Origin: Sphingobacteriales bacterium
Lineage (GTDB): Bacteria > Bacteroidota > Bacteroidia > Sphingobacteriales > Sphingobacteriaceae
DNA length: 10,120 bases
Assembly (NCBI GenBank): GCA_947478655.1
Contig: CANJWU010000030.1
Location: forward strand, 1-10,120
Direction: 5' to 3'
A program made the translations under genes and the position numbers. Below the pieces are notes generated by a model. That model saw only the letters and a program-made list of their open reading frames with translations, did no database searches and had not been told where the DNA came from. Below are positions 1 to 7,099 of the stretch, piece by piece (the first letter of the stretch is position 1; every line of letters begins with the position of its first letter).

Positions 1-54
1 ATTTTTTTATAAAACCCTAAATAGCCGGGGTGCTAATTAGTAAATAGTTTTATG

Positions 55-132
55 CCTCTTCCCTTCGCTGGCATTATCCAGATCAGGTTCAATGGGTATA
101 ATCTCAGACATTTTCATGCCACCCCCGTGAGA
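55..132 (-). promoter_or_regulatory. TPP riboswitch (THI element) aptamer, reading leftwards out of the window
   Basis: On the minus strand this has the conserved thiamine pyrophosphate aptamer core. A GGGU segment (124-121) pairs with ACCC (97-94) as P2. P3 is a short stem, GGCAU/AUGUC, closed by a GAAA loop. The invariant CUGAGA (107-102) contacts the pyrimidine of the ligand. It is followed by the UGAACCUGAUCUGG stretch, the CUGG-AUAAUG-CCAG hairpin (81-68) and GCGAAGGGAAG. P1 is probably CUC (131-129) with GAG (58-56). Motif order and spacing match the classical E. coli thiM-type element, so the class assignment is strong. The regulated gene starts beyond position 1, because no start codon follows within the window. 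It is presumably a thiamine biosynthesis or transport gene (inference). The element begins only about 24 nt after the ridA stop codon, so it may be transcribed by read-through from the purD operon. Confidence 0.95.
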
Positions 133-155
133 AATATAAAGGTAAGTAAATATAT

Positions 156-542
156 TTAAGTATTCCTAATGGCAGCAATCATAGAGATTTCTACATTTAC
201 ATTTCTAGGCAATCCTAGCACTGCAACTGTTTCTCTAGCTGGATATTCGCCATCAAAATATTTTTGATAAATATCATTTACTTGTGCAAAATGTGCCATG
301 TCTGACAAAAAAATACTTGTTTTAACTACATCCGAAAAATCGAGTCCAGCTTCTTTTAAAATGGCTTTTAAATTGGCCATTACTTGATAAGTTTCGATGG
401 TAATATCGCCGGCTAGCAATTGACCGTTTTCTGGATTTATGGCAATCTGACCAGAAACAAATAACATACCAGCTGCATGAACAGCTTGATTATATGGGCC
501 AATTGGCGCAGGTGCTTCGTTCGTATTGATTATTTTTTTCAT
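156..542 (-). CDS. ridA: RidA family enamine/imine deaminase (YjgF/YER057c/UK114)
   Basis: This 128-aa protein is full length for the RidA family. Family members form homotrimers in the cytoplasm and hydrolyse reactive 2-aminoacrylate and related enamine/imine intermediates, which protects PLP enzymes from damage. Visible signatures are the N-terminal APAPIGPYNQA segment (residues 10-20, with Tyr17), FVSGQI (28-33), and the C-terminal signature PAR-x2-V-x-V-x2-LP followed by VEISMIA (101-123). Arg103 corresponds to the catalytic arginine (Arg105) of E. coli RidA, and Glu118 lies in the VEI motif. The ATG lies 4 nt after the stop of the small membrane protein gene, so it is the last gene of a purD-led operon. 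No terminator is visible before the TPP riboswitch that follows. The substrate in this organism cannot be read from sequence, but the active-site residues of the archetypal RidA group are present. Confidence 0.95.
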   Translation of the reverse strand: MKKIINTNEAPAPIGPYNQAVHAAGMLFVSGQIAINPENGQLLAGDITIETYQVMANLKAILKEAGLDFSDVVKTSIFLSDMAHFAQVNDIYQKYFDGEYPARETVAVLGLPRNVNVEISMIAAIRNT

Positions 543-546
543 ATCG

Positions 547-699
547 TTAAGCCGAAAATTTCTTGATAATATAAATTAATAATCCAATGATAAACATCAG
601 AATACTTAATTTATTAATAAAATGCATCGCCTTTAAATTGAAATTACTTGGACGTGTATCATCTTTTTTTCTGAAAAAATATCCTAAAAATTGATTCAT
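547..699 (-). CDS. Small single-pass membrane protein, DUF6728-like
   Basis: This is a 50-aa open frame that fills the gap between purD and ridA, starting at ATG 699-697 and ending at TAA 549-547. It starts 4 nt after the purD stop and ends 4 nt before the ridA start, so translation of the three genes is probably coupled. The N-terminal half is polar (FFRKKDDTRPSNFNLKAMH, residues 8-26). Residues 28-45 form a single hydrophobic segment (INKLSILMFIIGLLIYII) followed by a KK pair. The pattern FFRKK...P-S-N-F-N-L-K-x-M-H-x-I-N-K-x-S resembles, from memory, a small Bacteroidota family called DUF6728. I could not check this against a database. The function is unknown. Its conserved-looking composition and exact fit in the operon argue against a chance frame. 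Confidence 0.8.
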   Translation of the reverse strand: MNQFLGYFFRKKDDTRPSNFNLKAMHFINKLSILMFIIGLLIYIIKKFSA

Positions 700-703
700 A
701 TAT

Positions 704-1987
704 TTATCTAAATTTTGTTAAATCTTTACCAATATCTGTTCTGAAATATTTGCCTTCGAATTGAATTTGATTTGCTAAAGTATTTGCATTTGCTAAGGCA
801 ATTGCTGGATGCAAATCTAGTGCTGTTACTGCAATCACCCTTCCGCCATTCGTTACAATTTTATCATTCACAAATTGAGTGCCTGCATGAAAAATAAATG
901 CATCTTCCATTGGTTCTAAATTCGAAATTTCTTGGCCTTTTGTATAATCACCGGGATAACCTCCGGCCACCAACATCACTGTAGCTGCATGTCTTGGGTC
1001 TATTTGTAATTTTATGGTGTCTAATCTCTCCTCTGCTACAGCATGCATGATTGCTAAGAAATCATTTTGAATTCTTGCAATCACACTTTCTGTTTCTGGA
1101 TCACCCATTCTTACATTATATTCAATTACCATTGGTTCGCCGTTTACATTCATTAAACCAATAAATAAAAATCCTTTATAATCTATTTCTTCTTTAGCAA
1201 GTCCTTCTACACTTGGAATGACAATATTATCTTCCACTTTTTGCATAAAAGTTTCGTCTACAAATGGGACTGGTGAAATAGATCCCATTCCACCTGTATT
1301 TAAACCAGTATCTCCTTCTCCAATTCTTTTATAATCTTTAGCCGAAGGTAAGATTGTATAAGAATGCCCATCGGTTAATACAAAAACAGAAAGTTCAATA
1401 CCGTCTAAAAATTCTTCTACCACTACCTTTTGACTTGCTGCTCCAAATTTAGCATCAGCAAGCATCGCCCTTAATTCCAATTTGGCTTCGTCCACCGAAT
1501 TGCAAATTAATACGCCCTTTCCAGCTGCCAAACCATTTGCTTTTAAGACAATGGGCAAAGTATGGTTTTCTAAATAAGCAAGTCCTTTAGCTAATTCTTC
1601 TTTAGTAAATGTTTCGTAAGCAGCAGTTGGAATTTGGTGGCGCTGCATAAATCTTTTAGAAAAATCTTTACTGCCTTCTAATTGTGCCCCTTCTTTTGAA
1701 GGTCCAATTACTGGAATATGAAGTAAATCTTCGTCATCAGAAAAGAAATCTACAATGCCATTAACTAAAGGATCTTCTGGCCCTACCAAAACTAAATTTA
1801 TATCTTCTGCTATACAAAGTGTTTTAATAGCCCCAAAGTCGTTCACAGAAATATTGACATTGGTGCCAAAAGCAAGTGTACCTGCATTTCCAGGTGCAAT
1901 CAATAACTTTTCACAATCTTTACTTTCGGCTAATTTCATAGCAAATGCCGATTCTCTACCACCAGAGCCTAATAATAAAATGTTCAT
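704..1987 (-). CDS. purD: Phosphoribosylamine--glycine ligase (GAR synthetase)
   Basis: This enzyme catalyses ATP-dependent joining of glycine to 5-phosphoribosylamine to give GAR, the second step of de novo purine synthesis. Its 427 aa is the normal length for a stand-alone PurD. The N-terminal domain opens with GSGGRESAFA (7-16), followed by APGNAGT (31-37) and GPEDPL (69-74). The ATP-grasp domain contains KANGLAAGKG (149-158), the TGGMGSISP loop (231-239) and the GARS signature RMGDPETE (293-300). The C-terminal domain has GGYP (342-345) and GGRV (381-384). Residue 13 is Ser where E. coli PurD has His in its GGREHA motif; the other signature positions look intact. It is the first gene of a purD - small membrane protein - ridA operon and is divergent from secA. 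I could not assign a convincing promoter for it in the 177-bp upstream gap. Confidence 0.97.
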   Translation of the reverse strand: MNILLLGSGGRESAFAMKLAESKDCEKLLIAPGNAGTLAFGTNVNISVNDFGAIKTLCIAEDINLVLVGPEDPLVNGIVDFFSDDEDLLHIPVIGPSKEGAQLEGSKDFSKRFMQRHQIPTAAYETFTKEELAKGLAYLENHTLPIVLKANGLAAGKGVLICNSVDEAKLELRAMLADAKFGAASQKVVVEEFLDGIELSVFVLTDGHSYTILPSAKDYKRIGEGDTGLNTGGMGSISPVPFVDETFMQKVEDNIVIPSVEGLAKEEIDYKGFLFIGLMNVNGEPMVIEYNVRMGDPETESVIARIQNDFLAIMHAVAEERLDTIKLQIDPRHAATVMLVAGGYPGDYTKGQEISNLEPMEDAFIFHAGTQFVNDKIVTNGGRVIAVTALDLHPAIALANANTLANQIQFEGKYFRTDIGKDLTKFR

Positions 1988-2077
1988 GCTTTATTTTTTT
2001 GTAAAAATAGAAAATTAAAGCGTTTATTTTTAGCAGAAATTATTCCCTTTTTCTATCAAAAAATGGCTAATATGTAG

Positions 2078-2085
2078 TATTTTTG
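2078..2085 (+). promoter_or_regulatory. Candidate -7 box of the secA promoter
   Basis: TATTTTTG matches the Bacteroidota -7 consensus TAnnTTTG at every fixed position and lies 79 nt before the secA ATG. No good TTG/TTTG -33 element sits 17-23 bp upstream, which weakens the call. An alternative is TTTG at 2082-2085 acting as -33, with 21 bp to an imperfect -7 (TATTATTTG, 2107-2115, one base too long). In both cases the inverted repeat at 2082-2101 overlaps promoter bases. Confidence 0.35.
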
Positions 2086-2101
2086 GCATTCATATGCCAA
2101 A
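2082..2101. repeat. Perfect 8-bp inverted repeat in the purD/secA divergent intergenic region
   Basis: TTTGGCAT (2082-2089) and its exact reverse complement ATGCCAAA (2094-2101) are separated by the 4-nt spacer TCAT. It lies between divergent purD and secA and overlaps the candidate secA promoter elements. It has no U-tract, so it does not look like a terminator. It could be an operator or a 5'-leader hairpin. The symmetry is seen directly; the role is inference. Confidence 0.55.
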
Positions 2102-2164
2102 CTGTCTATTATTTGTGAATGGCAACGTTTTTGGTAAAACAACAAGGAATCTTAAAATAAATTT

Positions 2165-5100
2165 ATGTCAAATATCATCAACTCTTTTGTATCAAAAATT
2201 TTCGGTAGTAAATCGGCAAGAGATATAAAGGAAATTACTCCCCTTTTAGATAAAGCAAAAATAGCATTTGAACAAATTCAAACAATCAGCAATGATGAGT
2301 TAAGAAATTATACTACTGGATTTAAAGCGCAAATTCAAAATCATATCAAGAGCATCTCTTCAGAAATTGCGGCTATCAAAATGCGTATAGAAAGCGAAAC
2401 AGAAATGGAAATGTCTGAAAAAGTTTCTTTATATGATAGCATTGATGTTTTAGAAAAAGAAGAAAATAAATTAATAGAAGAAGTTTTATTAACAATACTA
2501 CCTACCGCTTTTGCAGTTGTGAAAGAAACTGCGCGCAGATTTTCTACCAATGAATTCATTGAAGTTACCGCAACTACAATGGATAAAGATTTAGCAGCAG
2601 CAAAAGGAAATGTAGAAATAATTGGAGATAAAGCTAAACACCATAGCACTTGGATTGCAGCCGGTAACCCAATGAAATGGGACATGGTGCATTATGATGT
2701 GCAAATAATTGGTGGTATTGTTTTACATCAAGGAAAAATTTCTGAGATGGGAACAGGAGAAGGAAAAACCTTAGTAGCCACTTTGCCTGCCTACTTAAAT
2801 GCACTAGCAGGCAAAGGCGTTCATATTGTAACAGTGAATGATTATTTAGCTCGACGTGATAGTGAATGGATGGGACCAATGTATGAGTTCCATGGCATTA
2901 GCGTAGATTGTATCGATAAACACCAACCTAATTCGGAAGAAAGAAGAAAGGCATACCAAGCAGATATTACATTTGGTACGAATAACGAATTTGGCTTCGA
3001 TTACTTAAGAGATAACATGGCCAGATCGCCAGAAGAATTAGTGCAAAGAAAATTACACTTTGCCATGGTAGATGAGGTTGACTCTGTTTTAATTGATGAT
3101 GCCAGAACACCCTTAATTATTTCGGGTCCAATTCCAAGAGGTAACGAACACGAATTTTACGATTTAAAACCTAGGATTGAAAGGTTGGTAAACGCTCAGA
3201 AAAGCTATATCAATACCGCTATTCAAGAAGCAAAAAAATTAATTGCAGAAAATAACACGGAGCTAGGTGGATTAGCCTTATTAAGATGTTATAGAGGTTT
3301 ACCAAAAGGCAAAGCGCTCATTAAGTTTTTAAGTGAAACGGGGAACAAACAGATTCTCACCAAAACAGAAAACTTTTACATGCAAGATCAGCAAAAAGAA
3401 ATGGTAAAAGTAGATGCCGAATTATTCTTTGTGATTGATGAAAAAAATAATTCGATTGAGTTAACAGAAAAAGGAATTGAATTAATTACGGCCAGCGGAG
3501 AAGATACGAGTTTCTTTATTTTACCAGATGTTGGCAGCGAGCTTGCAGAATTAGAAAAAGCCAATTTAAGCGATACCGAAAAAATTACCCGCAAAGACGA
3601 ATTGATGCGCGACTTCTCTATCAAGTCGGAGCGTATTCATTCTGTTAATCAATTATTAAAAGCTTATACTCTTTTCGAAAAAGATATTGAATATATTATT
3701 GATGGTGGAAAAATTAAAATTGTAGATGAGCAAACAGGCCGTATCATGGAAGGTCGCCGTTACTCAGACGGACTGCACCAAGCCATTGAAGCAAAAGAAA
3801 ATGTAAAAGTAGAAGATGCTACACAAACATTTGCAACTATTACGCTTCAGAATTATTTTAGAATGTACCATAAACTATGTGGTATGACTGGAACAGCCAC
3901 TACCGAATCTGGTGAGTTTTGGGAAATTTATAAATTAGATGTAATTGAAATTCCTACCAATAGAAATATTGCTAGAAAAGATAGCGAAGACAAAGTTTAT
4001 AAAACCAAGAGAGAGAAATACAATGCCGTAGTAGAAGAAATTGTTTCTTTAACTGCAAACGGAAGACCCGTGCTAGTAGGTACAACATCTGTGGAGATAT
4101 CAGAATTACTCAGCAGAATGTTAAAGTTACGCGGCATTAAACACAATGTATTAAATGCAAAACTTCATCAACGAGAAGCAGACATTGTAGCAGAAGCAGG
4201 TTTAGCAGGAACCGTAACCATTGCTACTAACATGGCTGGTAGGGGAACAGATATTAAATTAGGGCCAGGTGTAAAAGATGCGGGTGGTTTAGCCATTATT
4301 GGTACCGAAAGACACGAATCTAGACGTGTAGACAGGCAATTAAGAGGTAGAGCCGGAAGACAAGGTGATCCTGGAACTACCCAATTCTTTGTTTCATTAG
4401 AAGATGACTTAATGCGCATGTTTGGCTCGCAAAGAATTGCTTCTTTAATGGATAGAATGGGATTAGAAGAAGGCGAAGTAATCCAACATTCCATGATTAC
4501 AAAATCTATTGAGCGTGCGCAAATGAAAGTAGAAGAAAATAACTTCGGCATTCGTAAGCGTTTATTAGAATACGATGATGTAATGAATTCGCAAAGAACA
4601 GTAATTTATAAGAAAAGATTAAATGCTTTGTTTGGCGAAAGACTCGATGTAGATTTAGACGATATGATTGTTGACTTATGTGAAGAGTTAACTATACAAT
4701 ATCAAGACGAAAGAAATTTTGAAGGATTTAGATTAGAGATAATTCGTTTGTTTTCTGCAGACATTAATATCAATGAAAATGATTTCTTAAATAAGAAATC
4801 AAATGAAATTGCAGAAGATTTATACCAAGAGCTATCTTCTTTCTATAAACGCAAGTCCAATAGATTAGCAGAAAGCACCTTGCCGGTGTTAAAAGATATT
4901 TACGAAAGCAGGGGTCAAACCATTGAAAACATTGTGGTTCCTTTTTCAGATGGTTCTAAGCAAATTCAAATTACCAGTAACCTGAAAAAAGCATTTGATA
5001 CTAAAGGAAAAGAATTAGTTAAAGATTTTGAAAGATCGGTATCGCTTGCTTTAATTGACGAAGCATGGAAAGAGCATTTGCGCGAAATGGATGAATTAAA

Positions 5101-5476
5101 ACAATCTGTTCAAAATGCAGTATACGAACAAAAAGACCCTTTACTCATTTACAAATTTGAATCTTTTGAATTATTCAAACAAATGATTTCTGAAGTGAAT
5201 AAAGACGTGATGAGTTTTATATATCGCGGAAGTATTCCATCTCAAACAAATGCAGAAGAAGTAAAAGAAGCAAGGGCGCCTTTAAAAACAGACTTAAGTA
5301 AATTAAAGCTGAGTAAGCCAAACTACACTACTAGCAATACTGCTGGAGATGATGTTCAAGCGGAAGCACCAAAAGCGCAACCCGTAAGAGTTGATCAAAA
5401 AATAGGAAGGAACGATCCTTGTCCTTGTGGTAGTGGTAAAAAATATAAAAGTTGCCATGGCATAAATACACAATAA
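2165..5476 (+). CDS. secA: Preprotein translocase ATPase SecA (long Bacteroidota form)
   Basis: SecA is the motor that drives unfolded preproteins through the SecYEG channel at the inner membrane. At 1103 aa it is about 200 aa longer than E. coli SecA. Walker A is GTGEGKT (196-202) and Walker B is VDEVD (302-306), followed by [13 protein letters not shown]. The second helicase half carries MAGRGTD (690-696) and [12 protein letters not shown] (724-735). The far C-terminus holds the zinc-binding SEC-C motif [13 protein letters not shown] (1086-1098), which in E. coli contacts SecB and phospholipid. By comparison with my memory of the E. coli protein, extra segments sit at roughly 58-106 (charged, probably helical), 127-172, and within the preprotein cross-linking domain at about 340-410. 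Such insertions are usual in Bacteroidota. The ATG at 2165 gives the typical N-terminus ending in FVSKIFGSK. The stop codon overlaps the start of the next gene. Confidence 0.98.
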   Translation: MSNIINSFVSKIFGSKSARDIKEITPLLDKAKIAFEQIQTISNDELRNYTTGFKAQIQNHIKSISSEIAAIKMRIESETEMEMSEKVSLYDSIDVLEKEENKLIEEVLLTILPTAFAVVKETARRFSTNEFIEVTATTMDKDLAAAKGNVEIIGDKAKHHSTWIAAGNPMKWDMVHYDVQIIGGIVLHQGKISEMGTGEGKTLVATLPAYLNALAGKGVHIVTVNDYLARRDSEWMGPMYEFHGISVDCIDKHQPNSEERRKAYQADITFGTNNEFGFDYLRDNMARSPEELVQRKLHFAMVDEVDSVLIDDARTPLIISGPIPRGNEHEFYDLKPRIERLVNAQKSYINTAIQEAKKLIAENNTELGGLALLRCYRGLPKGKALIKFLSETGNKQILTKTENFYMQDQQKEMVKVDAELFFVIDEKNNSIELTEKGIELITASGEDTSFFILPDVGSELAELEKANLSDTEKITRKDELMRDFSIKSERIHSVNQLLKAYTLFEKDIEYIIDGGKIKIVDEQTGRIMEGRRYSDGLHQAIEAKENVKVEDATQTFATITLQNYFRMYHKLCGMTGTATTESGEFWEIYKLDVIEIPTNRNIARKDSEDKVYKTKREKYNAVVEEIVSLTANGRPVLVGTTSVEISELLSRMLKLRGIKHNVLNAKLHQREADIVAEAGLAGTVTIATNMAGRGTDIKLGPGVKDAGGLAIIGTERHESRRVDRQLRGRAGRQGDPGTTQFFVSLEDDLMRMFGSQRIASLMDRMGLEEGEVIQHSMITKSIERAQMKVEENNFGIRKRLLEYDDVMNSQRTVIYKKRLNALFGERLDVDLDDMIVDLCEELTIQYQDERNFEGFRLEIIRLFSADININENDFLNKKSNEIAEDLYQELSSFYKRKSNRLAESTLPVLKDIYESRGQTIENIVVPFSDGSKQIQITSNLKKAFDTKGKELVKDFERSVSLALIDEAWKEHLREMDELKQSVQNAVYEQKDPLLIYKFESFELFKQMISEVNKDVMSFIYRGSIPSQTNAEEVKEARAPLKTDLSKLKLSKPNYTTSNTAGDDVQAEAPKAQPVRVDQKIGRNDPCPCGSGKKYKSCHGINTQ

Positions 5477-5859
5477 TGAAATTAACACACTTCGTTTTCT
5501 TAATTATATTTTCTAGCAGCGCTTTTGCACAACAAGCTGTTGTAAAAATAAATATGAACCCAAAAGTGGAAGAAATATTAAATAAAAAAACAGCATTAGA
5601 TAAAGAAAAGCCAGTTATAGCGGGTTATCGATTACAATTATATTTTGGTGGAAATAGAAACGACGCCGCCGAAATTAAAGCAAGATTTACCAGTCTTTAT
5701 GCCGATTACAACGCTTACTTGATTTATCAACAGCCTTATTTTAAATTAAGAGTGGGTGACTTTAGAAACCGAATTACAGCTGGTAATTTTCAAAAAATAA
5801 TTCTTAAAGATTTTCCTGCAGTATTTATTGTGAAAGATGATATTGCATTTCCAAAATAA
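5476..5859 (+). CDS. Exported SPOR-domain protein
   Basis: This 127-aa protein starts at the ATG of the TAATG overlap with the secA stop. That start puts a clean signal peptide at the N-terminus ([18 protein letters not shown], residues 1-18, predicted cleavage before QQ). An in-frame ATG at 5452 would place eight extra residues ahead of the signal and lie inside secA, so it is less likely. Residues about 49-121 look like a SPOR domain: AGYRLQLYFGGNRNDA (49-64) forms the first strand and helix start, and YFKLRVGDFRNR (88-99) carries the characteristic VGDF turn. SPOR domains bind peptidoglycan glycan strands stripped of stem peptides, often at division sites. The mature protein therefore probably acts in the periplasm or at the cell wall. 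There is no catalytic domain. The close coupling to secA suggests co-expression with the export motor, but a direct functional link is inference. Confidence 0.85.
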   Translation: MKLTHFVFLIIFSSSAFAQQAVVKINMNPKVEEILNKKTALDKEKPVIAGYRLQLYFGGNRNDAAEIKARFTSLYADYNAYLIYQQPYFKLRVGDFRNRITAGNFQKIILKDFPAVFIVKDDIAFPK

Positions 5860-5881
5860 ATTGAATTAATATTTATTGCTT

Positions 5882-7069
5882 ATGCTTATTTCAAAAATAA
5901 AAAAATTAACCGCCGATTACTTATCAGAAACGATTGGGTATCGCGCGCATATTCATGCAAACCCCGAACTTTCTTTTGAAGAGTTCGAAACATCCAAATT
6001 TATTCAAAGTCAATTAACAAATTGGGGCATTCCATTTCAAATAATGGGAAATACTGGAGTGGTGGTATTGTTAACTGGCGAAAAAGCAACATCGGAAAAA
6101 GTAATTGCTTTAAGAGCAGATATAGACGCATTGCCTATTCAAGAAATAAGTGATAAGCCCTATAAATCTACCGTTTCGGGTGTAATGCATGCTTGCGGAC
6201 ATGATGTGCATACGGCATCTTTACTTACCTGTATTAAAATTTTGAACGAATGCAAAGCAGATTTTGCAGGTAGTATTAAATTTATATTTCAACCTGCCGA
6301 AGAAAAACTACCTGGCGGTGCAAGTATTTTAATTAAAGAAGGGGTATTAAAAAATCCAGTGCCACATCATATTTTAGGACAACATGTGATGCCCTTAATT
6401 GAAGTAGGTAAAGTTGGATTTAGAAATGGTAAATACATGGCTTCTACCGATGAACTTTATTTTACCATAAAAGGTAAAGGAGGACATGGCGCAATGCCGC
6501 ATTTAAATATAGATCCTGTGCTTATTGCTGCGCAAATAATTATCGCCTTACAACAAGTTGTGAGTAGAGTTGCAGACCCTAAAACCCCATCTGTGTTATC
6601 GATTGGCAAAGTCATTGCAAACGGTGCCACCAATGTAATACCGAACGAAGTAAAAATGGAAGGCACATTTAGAACACTAGATGAAACTTGGCGTGCAGCT
6701 GCTAAAATTAAAATCCAAGAAATTGCGCAAGGTATTGCGCAAAGCATGGGCGGAAGCTGTGAGTTAGAAATAAAAAATGGATATCCGTTTTTAGTAAATG
6801 AAGAAAACACAACCAATATTACCCGAATTGCTGCAGAAGAATATTTAGGAAAAGAGCAAGTAGTGGAATTAGATATTTGGATGGCAGCAGAAGATTTTGC
6901 TTATTATTCTCAAGAAGTACCTGCTTGCTTTTATAGATTAGGCACAAGAAATGAATCAAAAGGAATTACGGCTTCTGTACATACGCCAAATTTTGATATC
7001 GACGAAAGTGCATTAAACATTGGGCCCGGACTGATGGCCTATGCTGCTATTAAACTTTTAGAATCATAA
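5882..7069 (+). CDS. M20-family metallo-amidohydrolase (HipO/AbgB-like)
   Basis: This is a 395-aa zinc- or manganese-dependent amidohydrolase of peptidase family M20, of the group that includes hippurate hydrolase, N-acetyl-diaminopimelate deacetylase and IAA-amino acid hydrolases. Visible motifs are ALRADIDALP, MHACGHD (102-108, metal ligands Cys105 and His107), QPAEE (137-141, catalytic and ligand glutamates), GQHV with His168, the dimerisation-domain GKGGHGAMPH, AEDFAYY (336-342) and a late ligand His367 in SVHTPNFDIDE. All expected ligands are present, so it should be active. There is no signal peptide, so it is probably cytoplasmic. The start is ATG 5882; a TTG six bases upstream is possible but less likely. 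It lies 22 nt after the SPOR gene in the same operon. The substrate cannot be determined from sequence. A peptidoglycan-derived or N-acylated amino acid would fit the neighbour, but that is speculation. Confidence 0.93.
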   Translation: MLISKIKKLTADYLSETIGYRAHIHANPELSFEEFETSKFIQSQLTNWGIPFQIMGNTGVVVLLTGEKATSEKVIALRADIDALPIQEISDKPYKSTVSGVMHACGHDVHTASLLTCIKILNECKADFAGSIKFIFQPAEEKLPGGASILIKEGVLKNPVPHHILGQHVMPLIEVGKVGFRNGKYMASTDELYFTIKGKGGHGAMPHLNIDPVLIAAQIIIALQQVVSRVADPKTPSVLSIGKVIANGATNVIPNEVKMEGTFRTLDETWRAAAKIKIQEIAQGIAQSMGGSCELEIKNGYPFLVNEENTTNITRIAAEEYLGKEQVVELDIWMAAEDFAYYSQEVPACFYRLGTRNESKGITASVHTPNFDIDESALNIGPGLMAYAAIKLLES

Positions 7070-7074
7070 AAAAA

Positions 7075-7093
7075 GGCGCTTAAAATAAGCGCC
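7075..7093. terminator. Bidirectional rho-independent terminator between convergent genes
   Basis: GGCGCTTA-AAA-TAAGCGCC is a perfect 8-bp stem with a 3-nt loop. It is flanked by six A on the left (7069-7074) and eight T on the right (7094-7101), so each strand has a hairpin followed by a U-tract. It can end the secA-SPOR-amidohydrolase transcript on the plus strand and the pdhA-E2 transcript on the minus strand. The T-run overlaps the E2 stop codon (7102-7100), and the A-run begins within the amidohydrolase stop codon. Confidence 0.93.
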
Positions 7094-7099
7094 TTTTTT

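Noticed and set aside
131..155. TAnnTTTG-like boxes (TACCTTTA, TATATTTC) between ridA and the TPP riboswitch
   Set aside because: Each misses the final G, overlaps AT-rich filler and has no -33 element at proper spacing, so I do not call a promoter there.
1998..2012. Minus-strand TATTTTTA as a purD -7 box
   Set aside because: It lacks the terminal G and no -33 element lies at suitable distance; the region is a T/A-rich run where such matches are expected.
2341..2685. Antisense open frame inside secA (others at 2634-2879, 3388-3624, 4168-4551)
   Set aside because: These lie wholly within a strongly conserved secA coding region, and their translations show no recognisable domain or sensible composition.
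5452..5475. Upstream in-frame ATG for the SPOR protein
   Set aside because: It would put eight polar residues before the signal peptide and lie inside secA; the TAATG start at 5476 is more natural.
5876..5881. TTG start for the M20 amidohydrolase
   Set aside because: It adds only two residues, and an ATG follows immediately.
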